Of a DNA stretch of 5,733 bases, positions 1 through 5,249 are shown piece after piece. Both the position numbers and the translations under genes were made by a program. How positions within the stretch are numbered: position 1 is the first letter of the stretch; each line of letters begins with the position of its first letter. The notes under the pieces were generated by a model that saw only the letters and a program-made list of their open reading frames with translations, made no database searches and was not told where the DNA came from. Origin of the DNA: Acidobacteriota bacterium (GTDB lineage: Bacteria > Acidobacteriota > Thermoanaerobaculia > UBA5066); contig JAEUQS010000137.1 in the NCBI GenBank assembly GCA_016789625.1, positions 1-5,733 on the forward strand, given 5' to 3'.

Positions 1-315
1 GACGCGGAGCGCCCCGCGGAAGCGCGCCGCTCGTTCCGATCGGCCGCCGAACTCTTCGCCTCCGAGGGCGACCTCGCCGCGTTCGCGACGTCGTCGCTGC
101 TCGAGATCGAGGCGCTCGCCCGCGCGGGCCGCTTCCGCGAGGCGCGGACCCGCCTCGAGGAAGTGCGCGCCCGCACCGGCGTCGTCGCGGAGCTGACGGC
201 CTTCGAGGACGCGCTGCGCGAATCCCGCAGCGGGCTCGAGAGTCTCCGCGCGCTCCGCGAGGAGGCGGCGCGGGGCGTCCTCCGGATGATCCGTTCGGGC
301 GCTTCGAAAAAATAG
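1..315 (+). CDS. C-terminal end of a helical, TPR-like protein (5' partial)
   Basis: The reading frame is open from base 1 and stops at TAG 313-315, giving the last 104 residues of a protein whose start lies outside the window. The translation is rich in Ala, Arg, Glu and Leu and reads as amphipathic helices. The stretch SSLLEIEALARAGRFREART (residues 33-52 of the visible part) has the A..L...G....A spacing of a tetratricopeptide-type helical hairpin, and another charged helix follows it. Third codon positions are almost all G or C, which supports real coding. TPR-like repeats usually mediate protein contacts; no catalytic motif is visible and the function of the full protein cannot be told. 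The last residues (SGASKK) look like a natural C-terminus. The next gene on this strand begins only 380 nt later, so the two are probably not one operon. Confidence 0.72.
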   Translation, partial: DAERPAEARRSFRSAAELFASEGDLAAFATSSLLEIEALARAGRFREARTRLEEVRARTGVVAELTAFEDALRESRSGLESLRALREEAARGVLRMIRSGASKK

Positions 316-583
316 TTCGGCCCGGGGCGGAAAAAACGCCGGCGTGTCCGTCTCTTCCATTGAAGAGCAAGACACCCCAGGAAGACCCGGAAGGCAGGGA
401 AGCACCGAAACCTCGCAAGGCTCGATTCCGACAGTTCCGAGCCGAGCCTGATACCCCCTTCTCCCGATTCCTACAGTCGCCGCACGGCTTCCGGGCCGGG
501 CCGCGTCTGAGGAGTCCGTCCCTCGTGGCGCAGCGGGCCGCGACGGGCCGGGCCCCGGACAGAGAGAGAACGATCCTTCGCGA

Positions 584-602
584 GGGAGCACAGAGTGCTC
601 TC
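584..602 (+). other. Hairpin in the leader region
   Basis: Bases 584-591 pair with 595-602 around the 3-nt loop AGA, giving eight consecutive pairs including one G-U. No T-run follows, so it is unlikely to be a standard intrinsic terminator. It is one of several stable stems in this leader and may belong to a larger RNA fold. Confidence 0.4.
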
Positions 603-634
603 CCGCGCTGCAAATCTGGAAGAAAAGCCCGACT

Positions 635-644
635 GGAGCGCTCC
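635..644. repeat. 10-bp perfect palindrome GGAGCGCTCC
   Basis: The ten bases are exactly self-complementary and lie 51 bp before the start codon of the small secreted protein. A dimeric DNA-binding protein could use such a site, but palindromes of this size also arise by chance in GC-rich DNA. No second copy was noticed in the window. Confidence 0.25.
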
Positions 645-660
645 CGGACGGCTTCTCGAC

Positions 661-682
661 GCCTCCCCGGATAGGGGAAGGC
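661..682 (+). promoter_or_regulatory. Hairpin directly upstream of the SD of the small secreted protein
   Basis: GCC-TCCCC (661-668) pairs with GGGGA-A-GGC (674-682) around the loop GGATA: eight pairs with A679 bulged. It ends three bases before the SD GGAGGAG (685-691). The left arm also contains CCTCC (662-666), which is complementary to GGAGG of the SD. A competing helix of 658-666 with 685-693 (five pairs, a G-A mismatch, then three pairs) would bury the SD. The two folds exclude each other. Pairing was read by eye and no energies were computed. Confidence 0.4.
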
Positions 683-695
683 ACGGAGGAGTCCC

Positions 696-986
696 ATGAA
701 ACGACAGACGCTGTCCCTCGCTCTCCTGTGCATCGCGTGCGCCGGCGCCGCGTACGCCCCGGCCGCCTCGGCCGCGCCGAAGCCGCCGCAGCGGCTCAAC
801 GTGCCTCAGTCGCGCTTCGCGCTCGACCTCCTCGAGCGCAACGCCGGGCGCTTCGGCTTCCTCGACGACCTGCTCGAGAGGCTGCGCGATCCGAAGGGCA
901 CGGGGCCCCGGTTCGACGGCCCGCCGCCCGACTGTCCGCCCGATCCGCCCGAGGAGATGCGGAGCCGCTGCCCCGTGGGCGGCTGA
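696..986 (+). CDS. Small secreted protein of unknown function
   Basis: This 96-residue protein starts at ATG 696, preceded by the SD GGAGGAG at 685-691. Residues 1-26 form a typical Sec signal peptide: KR at positions 3-4, a hydrophobic core (LSLALLCIACAGAAY), then a likely signal peptidase I site after ASA (24-26). A lipoprotein reading with Cys15 is possible but the -3 residue is Cys, not the usual Leu. The mature part has a charged helical segment (about 40-64, LDLLERNAGRFGFLDDLLER) and a Pro-rich tail with Cys80 and Cys92, which could form a disulfide after export. GC-rich third positions support coding. I recognise no family. A strong hairpin follows 15 nt after the stop, so this looks like the end of its transcript. 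The long structured leader before it may control its expression. Confidence 0.75.
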   Translation: MKRQTLSLALLCIACAGAAYAPAASAAPKPPQRLNVPQSRFALDLLERNAGRFGFLDDLLERLRDPKGTGPRFDGPPPDCPPDPPEEMRSRCPVGG

Positions 987-1000
987 GATCATCCCAATGA

Positions 1001-1029
1001 AAAGGGGCGCCGGCCGGCGGCGCCCCTTT
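1001..1029. terminator. Symmetric hairpin terminator between convergent genes
   Basis: AAAGGGGCGCC (1001-1011) pairs perfectly with GGCGCCCCTTT (1019-1029) around a 7-nt loop, an 11-bp stem. Because the stem carries A's on one side and T's on the other, a short U-run follows the GC core in both directions. It can serve the plus-strand secreted-protein gene (stop at 986) and the minus-strand outer-membrane gene (stop at 1050). The U-run is short, so read-through is possible. Confidence 0.85.
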
Positions 1030-1049
1030 CTCCGTTCCCCGAAGGGACG

Positions 1050-2369
1050 TCAGAAGTTGTATTCGAGCGCGACGAGGGGCGAGAACGAGTCCTGCAGGCC
1101 CTTGTCGTTGAGCGAGAAAAGGCCGTTCACGGTGAGCAGGAAGTTCCCGAACGGGTTGACCTTGAAGCCCAGCGACCCGAGGTAGGAGGCCTGGTTCTTC
1201 TTCTCCACGATGAGCGTCGGGTACTGGCCCGTGACGATGACGGGGTTCGCCGGGTTCGTGCTCGTGTTGGCCGTGTACGTGCGGTTCTGCACCGAGATGG
1301 CCTGCGTGTCGCGGAACAGACGCCCGAGGACGTCGGCGGCGAACGTGATGCGCGGAGAGAGCGCCACGTCGAAGCCGGCGGTCACCGAGATCTCGTCGGC
1401 CAGAGCGTCCTTGGCGGCCCAGCGGTAGCCGGCGACGACGTGAGGCGAGAAGGGGCCGAGCTGCAGCGAGCCCACGACGCCGCCCTGCACCTGCGTGACG
1501 CCCGTGCCCAGGAGGTCCCGCTCGTCGCCCGTGGGAAGGCGCACGTCGGCCGCGAGGGCGAGGCCGCCCGTGTCGGTGCCGAGGAGCTTGTACTTCGCGC
1601 GCACCACGACGTCGCCGACGCCCGAGGCGTCTCCGCGGCTCGTGAAGCTCTCTTCGGTGCCGCCGTTCGCGAACCGGTGAATGGTCGGCGCGGCGACTCC
1701 GGAACCGAGCCGCTGGATGGCCGCGTCCGTGCGGGCGTCCAGCCTCACGCTCACGAGCGGCACGGCGATGCCGAGGTCGAGGTTGTCGGTCACCCCGTAG
1801 CTCATCACGAAGGCCGAGATCTTCGTCGCCACCCGGAGATAGATGCTGGCCGTGATGACGTCACCCTCGAAGAACGGGTTCAGCTCGCTGCCGTCGTTGT
1901 TCGTGTCCTGGTGCGTGAACACGAGCTTCAGAGCCGAGCCGCGGAGGTCGACGCCGTCGATCTTGTCGAACGTGAAGCTCGAGTGGTTGATGCCCAGGTT
2001 GAACTTGCCGCGGCCGATGGTGTCGGCGCGCTCACCGTAGATGGGGCCGAAGCTGTCGGAGCTGCGCGAGAAGACGCCCAGCGCGGGGTCGTACTTGTAG
2101 GTGAAGCCGCCGGTTGAGGACGCCAGCGGGAACGAGGAGAGCTGGGCCGCGAGGTTCGCGTTGAACTGGGTGAGCGCGGCGAACTGGGGCGACTGGCTCG
2201 AGATGAAGTGCGCCTCGTGGCTCGGGAAGCCGGCCGAGGGCGGAGCCAGCGTGATGCCTTCGCGGAGGAAACCGGTGAGGAGATCCCGGAGGTCGGTGGT
2301 CTGGGCCCGCGCGGGGAGGGACGAAAGCACGGCGAGGCAGGCGACGGGTACGAGCCGGCGAACGTTCAT
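1050..2369 (-). CDS. Outer-membrane beta-barrel protein, resembling the MetA-pathway (Phenol_MetA_deg) transporter-like family
   Basis: A 439-residue exported protein. Residues 1-22 are a signal peptide (Arg4-Arg5, hydrophobic core, cleavage after ARA 20-22). Residues 23 to about 110 are not strand-like and may form a periplasmic or plug-like segment. From about 115 the chain alternates polar and apolar residues in repeated strands with Gly/Asp turns (for example GRGKFNLGINHSSF, NLDLGIAVPLVSVRLDA, GVGDVVVRAKYKL, GLALAADVRLPTGDE), and it ends in Phe after LVALEYNF, the C-terminal signature of barrels inserted by the BAM machinery. The ADVRLPTGDERDLLGTG stretch resembles the family annotated as MetA-pathway/transporter-like outer-membrane proteins. 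That name rests on similarity, and the substrate is unknown. It is last in a minus-strand gene set, 43 nt after the periplasmic protein gene. Start ATG 2369 has the SD AAGGAG 9-10 nt upstream. The SD lies within a small hairpin. Confidence 0.85.
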   Translation of the reverse strand: MNVRRLVPVACLAVLSSLPARAQTTDLRDLLTGFLREGITLAPPSAGFPSHEAHFISSQSPQFAALTQFNANLAAQLSSFPLASSTGGFTYKYDPALGVFSRSSDSFGPIYGERADTIGRGKFNLGINHSSFTFDKIDGVDLRGSALKLVFTHQDTNNDGSELNPFFEGDVITASIYLRVATKISAFVMSYGVTDNLDLGIAVPLVSVRLDARTDAAIQRLGSGVAAPTIHRFANGGTEESFTSRGDASGVGDVVVRAKYKLLGTDTGGLALAADVRLPTGDERDLLGTGVTQVQGGVVGSLQLGPFSPHVVAGYRWAAKDALADEISVTAGFDVALSPRITFAADVLGRLFRDTQAISVQNRTYTANTSTNPANPVIVTGQYPTLIVEKKNQASYLGSLGFKVNPFGNFLLTVNGLFSLNDKGLQDSFSPLVALEYNF

Positions 2370-2377
2370 CGGTCGAA

Positions 2378-2394
2378 GCTCCTTTTTCAGGAGC
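2378..2394 (-). promoter_or_regulatory. Hairpin containing the SD of the outer-membrane protein gene
   Basis: On the minus-strand transcript GCTCCT pairs with AGGAGC around the loop GAAAA (six pairs). The 3' arm contains most of the SD (AAGGAG, about 2379-2384), so folding would hide the ribosome binding site. The stem ends nine bases before ATG 2369. No T-run follows, so a terminator is less likely. The hairpin may simply reduce translation relative to the upstream genes, or it may be a control point. Confidence 0.45.
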
Positions 2395-2412
2395 GGAGTT
2401 TACGCCGCGGGT

Positions 2413-2829
2413 TCACCGCGGGGCTGGCGCCGATTCGGTGGCCTTTTTCACCACGGCCTCGAGCGCCCGCCGGCGCTCCTCGAGGAGCAGGTCGTAGCGA
2501 GCCTGCTGGTCGGGCCGGAGCACGGTGCGGATCTCCTCGGCGCCGTTCTTGAACACGGTGAGGACCGCGGGCATGACGTCTTTCTGGAGCGCGAAGAACT
2601 GGTCGCGCCCGCGCCCCACGATCTCGGCGACGCGCTCCCTCTGGGCGGCGTCGAGCTTCAGCTCCTGCGTGAGCCGGTACGTCACGAGCTGGGCCACCGG
2701 GTCCTTCGCGCGGAAGATCCGGCTCTCGAGCCGGAACCTCAGGTAGGCCGTGCCCATCCCCCCGCAAACGGCGCCCAGGAGGAACACCGCGAAAACACCG
2801 GCGAACGCCTTGGCGCGCTCGACGTTCAT
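2413..2829 (-). CDS. Membrane-anchored periplasmic protein of the CnrX/Spy/ZraP (Metal_resist) type
   Basis: A 138-residue protein starting at ATG 2829, which overlaps the upstream stop by 4 nt (ATGA). The SD is weak (AGGGA), consistent with translational coupling. Residues 8-30 are one hydrophobic segment with a GxxxG-like GGMG, giving an N-in anchor with the rest in the periplasm. The remainder is all-helical, with two copies of an LTxxQ-like motif typical of the Spy/CpxP/ZraP superfamily: LDAAQ (59-63) and LRPDQ (104-108), each followed by a charged helix. Length and topology match CnrX-type sensors (about 150 residues), which hold an anti-sigma factor in check. Unlike CnrX it contains no histidine, and its only Cys (22) is in the membrane segment, so classical metal ligands are missing. 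It may sense misfolded protein or another envelope signal, or act as a chaperone. The longer frame reaching to 3234 is rejected because it overlaps the two upstream genes. Confidence 0.8.
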   Translation of the reverse strand: MNVERAKAFAGVFAVFLLGAVCGGMGTAYLRFRLESRIFRAKDPVAQLVTYRLTQELKLDAAQRERVAEIVGRGRDQFFALQKDVMPAVLTVFKNGAEEIRTVLRPDQQARYDLLLEERRRALEAVVKKATESAPAPR

Positions 2830-3194
2830 CGCGTCCCTGTGGCGATCGGCGTGACCGGCTCGGCCAGGAAGGCCGCGGCCAGCAGCAGGTCGGCGGGGCC
2901 ACCGCCCGTCTCGAAGACGCGCGTCATCGCCGAGCCCCGGGCGCTGACGCTCTGCCGCCATTCGAAGACCGTCGCGCCCGAGAGCACGACGAAGAGAGCC
3001 GCGAACGCGGGCACCAGCTTCCAGGCGAGCAGCCCGAGCGTGCTCTCGCGGGCCGCTTCCGCTGCCGCCGCCGCGCGAGCCGCGCGGAGCCGGGCCAGGA
3101 GGAACGGGGAGGGCGGCGCGGGCGGCCCGTCGTGAGCCGCGGCGGTGAGGAGGCGCCGGATCAGCTCGTCGGGATCCTGAGGGGTCTTCTTCAT
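2826..3194 (-). CDS. Single-pass membrane protein, probable anti-sigma factor
   Basis: A 122-residue protein from ATG 3194, with a near-perfect SD AAAGGAGG at 3201-3208, six nt before the start. Its start overlaps the sigma-factor stop by 4 nt and its own stop overlaps the next start by 4 nt. Residues 1-50 are cytosolic-looking: DPDELIRRLLTAAA (7-20), a Pro-rich link (24-29) and an Ala/Arg helix (31-50). Residues 53-77 form one membrane segment with a central Pro61. About 45 residues follow, presumably in the periplasm. It has no cysteine, so it lacks the HxxxCxxC zinc motif of ZAS anti-sigma factors. In size and topology it resembles CnrY-like anti-sigma proteins, which grip the sigma factor with short N-terminal helices. 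The anti-sigma role is inferred mainly from position between a sigma factor and a CnrX-like protein; direct similarity to a known family was not recognised. Confidence 0.7.
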   Translation of the reverse strand: MKKTPQDPDELIRRLLTAAAHDGPPAPPSPFLLARLRAARAAAAAEAARESTLGLLAWKLVPAFAALFVVLSGATVFEWRQSVSARGSAMTRVFETGGGPADLLLAAAFLAEPVTPIATGTR

Positions 3195-3826
3195 GTTCGG
3201 CCTCCTTTCGAGACGGCCTTGCGGAGCTTCCCACGCGCGCGGAAGGCCCGCACCTTGACGTTCGTCTCCGACCAGCCCGTCATGCGGGCGACGTCGGCGA
3301 CGGGCAGATCCTCGAGCACGAGGAGCGTGAGGACGAGGCGCTCCTTCGGGGGCAGCGAGGCGAGGAGGGCCTCGGCCGAGAGGCGCGTGTTCTCGCGTTC
3401 CCAGAAGCCGGCGTCACGCGTCCCGGCCGAGAGCTGATCCCAGAAGTACGCCTCCTGCTCGGCGCCCGTCGTGAGCTGCGAGACGCCGTCCTCCCTGCGG
3501 GTCTTCTGCTTGCGGAGCTGGTCGTAGCAGGCGTTCGTCGTGATGCGCACGAGCCAGTGCTCGAGGGGCTGGTCGCCGCGGTACGAAGCCATGGCGTTCC
3601 AGGCCTTCAGAAGCGCGTCCTGGACGACGTCTTCCACCACGTCGCCGGCCCGGAAGAAGCGGCCCGCGAGGCGGGCGAGGCGGGGGTGGTGGCGCGTGAC
3701 GAGCGCCTCGAATGCCCGGTCGTCCCCCGCGGCGACGCTCCGGGCGAGCGCCCGGTCGGCCTCCAGAGCGGATTCCCGAGGGTCGCTCACGGTGGGGAAT
3801 GCGAGTGTCTGAAGGGCGGCGAGCAC
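3191..3826 (-). CDS. ECF-type RNA polymerase sigma factor
   Basis: A 211-residue sigma-70 family protein with only regions 2 and 4, as in the extracytoplasmic-function group. Region 2 spans about 35-110: DDRAFEALVTRHHPRLARLA, then the core-binding DVVEDVVQDALLKAW (62-76), then the -10 recognition helix WLVRITTNACYDQLRKQKTR (91-110). A 36-residue linker rich in Glu and aromatics leads to region 4 (about 147-205), with ASLPPKERLVLTLL and the helix-turn-helix LPVADVARMTGWSETNVKVR that reads the -35 element. The start is taken as GTG 3826 because AGGGGAG (3834-3840) lies seven nt upstream. The frame is open further upstream, but that part overlaps glgC in another frame. A second GTG 12 codons in lacks such a site. 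The gene is 47 nt after glgC and overlaps the membrane protein that probably controls it. ECF factors often activate their own operon; its target promoters are unknown. Confidence 0.92.
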   Translation of the reverse strand: MLAALQTLAFPTVSDPRESALEADRALARSVAAGDDRAFEALVTRHHPRLARLAGRFFRAGDVVEDVVQDALLKAWNAMASYRGDQPLEHWLVRITTNACYDQLRKQKTRREDGVSQLTTGAEQEAYFWDQLSAGTRDAGFWERENTRLSAEALLASLPPKERLVLTLLVLEDLPVADVARMTGWSETNVKVRAFRARGKLRKAVSKGGRT

Positions 3827-3833
3827 GTCACTT

Positions 3834-3840
3834 CTCCCCT
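3834..3840 (-). promoter_or_regulatory. Shine-Dalgarno site deciding the GTG start of the sigma factor
   Basis: AGGGGAG on the minus strand is followed by AAGTGAC and then GTG (3826-3824). No ATG in this frame lies near the start of the conserved domain, and the frame remains open into glgC, so this site is the main argument for the 211-residue form. Confidence 0.65.
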
Positions 3841-3873
3841 GGGAAGACGCGCCCCGCTCACCGCCCGTTACAC

Positions 3874-5175
3874 CTATTCGATGACCGTCCCGGCCGGGAT
3901 ACGGCCGTTCTTCGGGATCAGCAGGATTCCGTCCCTCAGGAACCAGCCGTCGCCGTCGCTGTCGGGCCGGCCGGCCCGGCCCCGGAGCGTGCAGCCCGCG
4001 CCGATGCGGGCGTTCTTGTCGATGATGGCCCGCTCGATGGTGCAGCCCGGCCCGATGCCGGCGGCGTCGAGGCCCTTCGCGAGGTTCACGGCGCGGACCT
4101 CGTCCTCCTCGTAGAAGTCGTTGCCCATCACGATGACGTCCTTGAGCCGCGTGTCCCGCTGCACCCGGGCTCTCACGCCGATCACGCAGTGGTCGATCTC
4201 GCTGCCGAAAAGGAGGCAGCCGTCGCTCACGATGCTGTGCCGCACCACGGTGTCGTGGAACTTCGAGGCCGGCAGAAAGCGGGCGCGCGTGTAGATGGGC
4301 GCGTTGGGGTGGTAGAAGCGGAAGGCCGGGTTCTCGTCGGTGAGGCCGAGGTTCGCGTCGAAGAAGGAATCGATGGTGCCGATGTCCTGCCAGTACCCGC
4401 GAAAGAGGTGCGCCTGCACCTTGTGGGTCGCGATGAGGCTGGGAATGATGTCCTTGCCGAAGTCGAGCATCTCCTCGCGCGCGAGGACCTCCCGCGCGAC
4501 GTCCATCCGGAAGATGTAGACGCCCATGCTCGCGAGGCGCTCGTCGGGCCCGAGGAGAAGGCTCTTGCGGAGCGCTTCCGGCGGGGTGAGGGCGTCCACC
4601 TCGGCGTCGGTCTTCGGCTTCTCCTTGAAAGAGCGGATGCGTCCCGCGTCGTCGGCCAGGAGGATGCCGAAACCCGCGCACTGGGACCTGTGAACGGGGA
4701 TCACGCTCACGGTGACGTCGGCTCCCGAGGTCACGTGCGTCTCGAGGAGCTCGGAGTAGTCCATGCGGTAGAGGTGATCACCCGAGAGGATGAGCACGTG
4801 ATCGGCGCTCATCGAGGGCTCGACGCTCTTGAGGACCTTGCGTACCGCGTCGGCCGTGCCCTGGAAGAACTCGTTGCCGCGGTCGGTCTGCTGCGCGGCG
4901 AAGACCTCGACGCTGCCGCGGCGGAAGATGTCGAACCGGTACGTGTCGCTGATGTGCGAGTTGAGCGACGCGCTGTTGAACTGGGTGAGCACGGCGATCT
5001 GCCGGAAGCCGCTGTTGATGGCGTTCGAGAGGGGGATGTCGATGAGCCGGTACTTGCCTCCGAGGGGGACGGCGGGCTTGGCCCGGTCGCGCGTGAGGGG
5101 ATGGAGGCGCGAGCCGCGGCCTCCGCCCAGGATCACCGTGTAGGTGCTCTGAATCGCCGATTCCAGCTTGGGCAT
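3874..5175 (-). CDS. glgC: Glucose-1-phosphate adenylyltransferase (ADP-glucose pyrophosphorylase)
   Basis: This enzyme makes ADP-glucose and pyrophosphate from glucose 1-phosphate and ATP, the committed and allosterically controlled step of bacterial glycogen synthesis in the cytoplasm. At 433 residues it matches the usual length. The nucleotide-binding loop is GGGRGSRLHPLT (17-28), followed by RAKPAVPLGGKYRLIDIPLS (31-50). SGDHLYRMDY (131-140) carries the expected catalytic Asp133, EKP (185-187) the expected glucose-1-phosphate-binding Lys186, and YWQDIGTIDSFFDANL (261-276) is the family signature. A left-handed beta-helix domain fills the C-terminal part (about 290-433). The sequence is closer to the cyanobacterial/plant style (LTQFNSASLNSHI, AAQQT, FQGTADAVR) than to E. 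coli GlgC. Ala52 stands where many relatives have Cys (SNCINSG). ATG 5175 has AAAGGA seven nt upstream. No other glycogen gene is in the window. The sigma gene follows after 47 nt. Confidence 0.96.
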   Translation of the reverse strand: MPKLESAIQSTYTVILGGGRGSRLHPLTRDRAKPAVPLGGKYRLIDIPLSNAINSGFRQIAVLTQFNSASLNSHISDTYRFDIFRRGSVEVFAAQQTDRGNEFFQGTADAVRKVLKSVEPSMSADHVLILSGDHLYRMDYSELLETHVTSGADVTVSVIPVHRSQCAGFGILLADDAGRIRSFKEKPKTDAEVDALTPPEALRKSLLLGPDERLASMGVYIFRMDVAREVLAREEMLDFGKDIIPSLIATHKVQAHLFRGYWQDIGTIDSFFDANLGLTDENPAFRFYHPNAPIYTRARFLPASKFHDTVVRHSIVSDGCLLFGSEIDHCVIGVRARVQRDTRLKDVIVMGNDFYEEDEVRAVNLAKGLDAAGIGPGCTIERAIIDKNARIGAGCTLRGRAGRPDSDGDGWFLRDGILLIPKNGRIPAGTVIE

Positions 5176-5207
5176 GGACTCGTCCTTTCGCGCTTTCGGG
5201 GTGGAGG

Positions 5208-5242
5208 TCGATTCTACGCGGCGGGCTGCTAGTCTCGATTCT
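5208..5242. repeat. 8-bp direct repeat TCGATTCT in the divergent promoter region
   Basis: TCGATTCT occurs at 5208-5215 and again at 5235-5242, 27 bp apart start to start, within the 74-bp gap between glgC and the response-regulator gene. The two copies overlap the predicted -10 and -35 boxes for glgC, so a protein bound there could affect one or both directions. Eight bases are few, and chance is not excluded. Confidence 0.35.
5211..5238 (-). promoter_or_regulatory. Candidate promoter for glgC and possibly the downstream operon
   Basis: On the minus strand TCGAGA (5238-5233; four of six matches to TTGACA) is separated by 16 bp from TAGAAT (5216-5211; five of six matches to TATAAT). Transcription would begin near 5204, giving a leader of about 29 nt with the SD AAAGGA. 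The -10 box is one of the few AT-rich hexamers in the gap. Housekeeping promoters in this lineage may differ from the E. coli consensus used here. Confidence 0.35.
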
Positions 5243-5249
5243 CGGATCC

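Larger units (their letters stand above)
316..695 (+). other. 380-nt gene-free stretch with several hairpins; possible long 5' leader
   Basis: No convincing protein gene lies here. A frame open from TTG 360 to 674 exists, but its third codon positions are much less GC-biased than those of the neighbouring genes and its product is Arg/Pro-rich with no domain. Visible structure includes CTCTTC/GAAGAG (352-357 with 362-367, 4-nt loop), GGCTCG/CGAGCC (419-424 with 438-443), an 8-bp stem at 584-602, the palindrome GGAGCGCTCC (635-644) and a hairpin at 661-682 just before the SD of the next gene. The 11-mer CGGGCCGGGCC occurs at 492-502 and again at 544-554. Just after the first gene, GGCG/CGCC (326-329 with 337-340) could form a weak stem, but it lacks a U-run and is not a clear terminator. 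I see no convincing -35/-10 pair. Confidence 0.5.

Noticed and set aside
383..456. Resemblance to a c-di-GMP-I (GEMM) riboswitch: CAGGG, then ACCGAAACC and CGCAAGGCT
   Set aside because: Word order is suggestive, but the first hairpin around GAAA cannot form (ACC faces CCT) and the conserved GGGACGCAAAGCC block is incomplete. An Rfam covariance search would settle it.
360..674. Open frame on the plus strand from TTG giving a 104-residue Arg/Pro-rich product
   Set aside because: Third codon positions are much less GC-biased than in the neighbouring genes, no SD is evident, no domain or signal is visible, and the frame runs through several hairpins.
2413..3234. Longer 273-residue form of the periplasmic protein
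   Set aside because: The extra N-terminal part is the out-of-frame shadow of the anti-sigma-like gene; ATG 2829 with a 4-nt overlap and an immediate membrane anchor is far better.
3827..4681. N-terminal extension of the sigma-factor frame into glgC
   Set aside because: The extension reads as Arg/His/Pro-rich out-of-frame glgC, while an SD and GTG at 3826 give a sigma factor of normal size.
2161..4992. Similar stretch GAACTGGGTGAGC near 2162 in the barrel gene and near 4978 in glgC
   Set aside because: Both encode the tetrapeptide LTQF followed by N on the minus strand in unrelated contexts; this is coincidence of common codons rather than a repeat.
3712..5232. Long plus-strand open frame antisense to glgC (about 506 codons)
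   Set aside because: It lies opposite an unmistakable glgC and its translation is low-complexity Val/Glu/Asp/Arg-rich, as expected for a shadow frame in GC-rich DNA.
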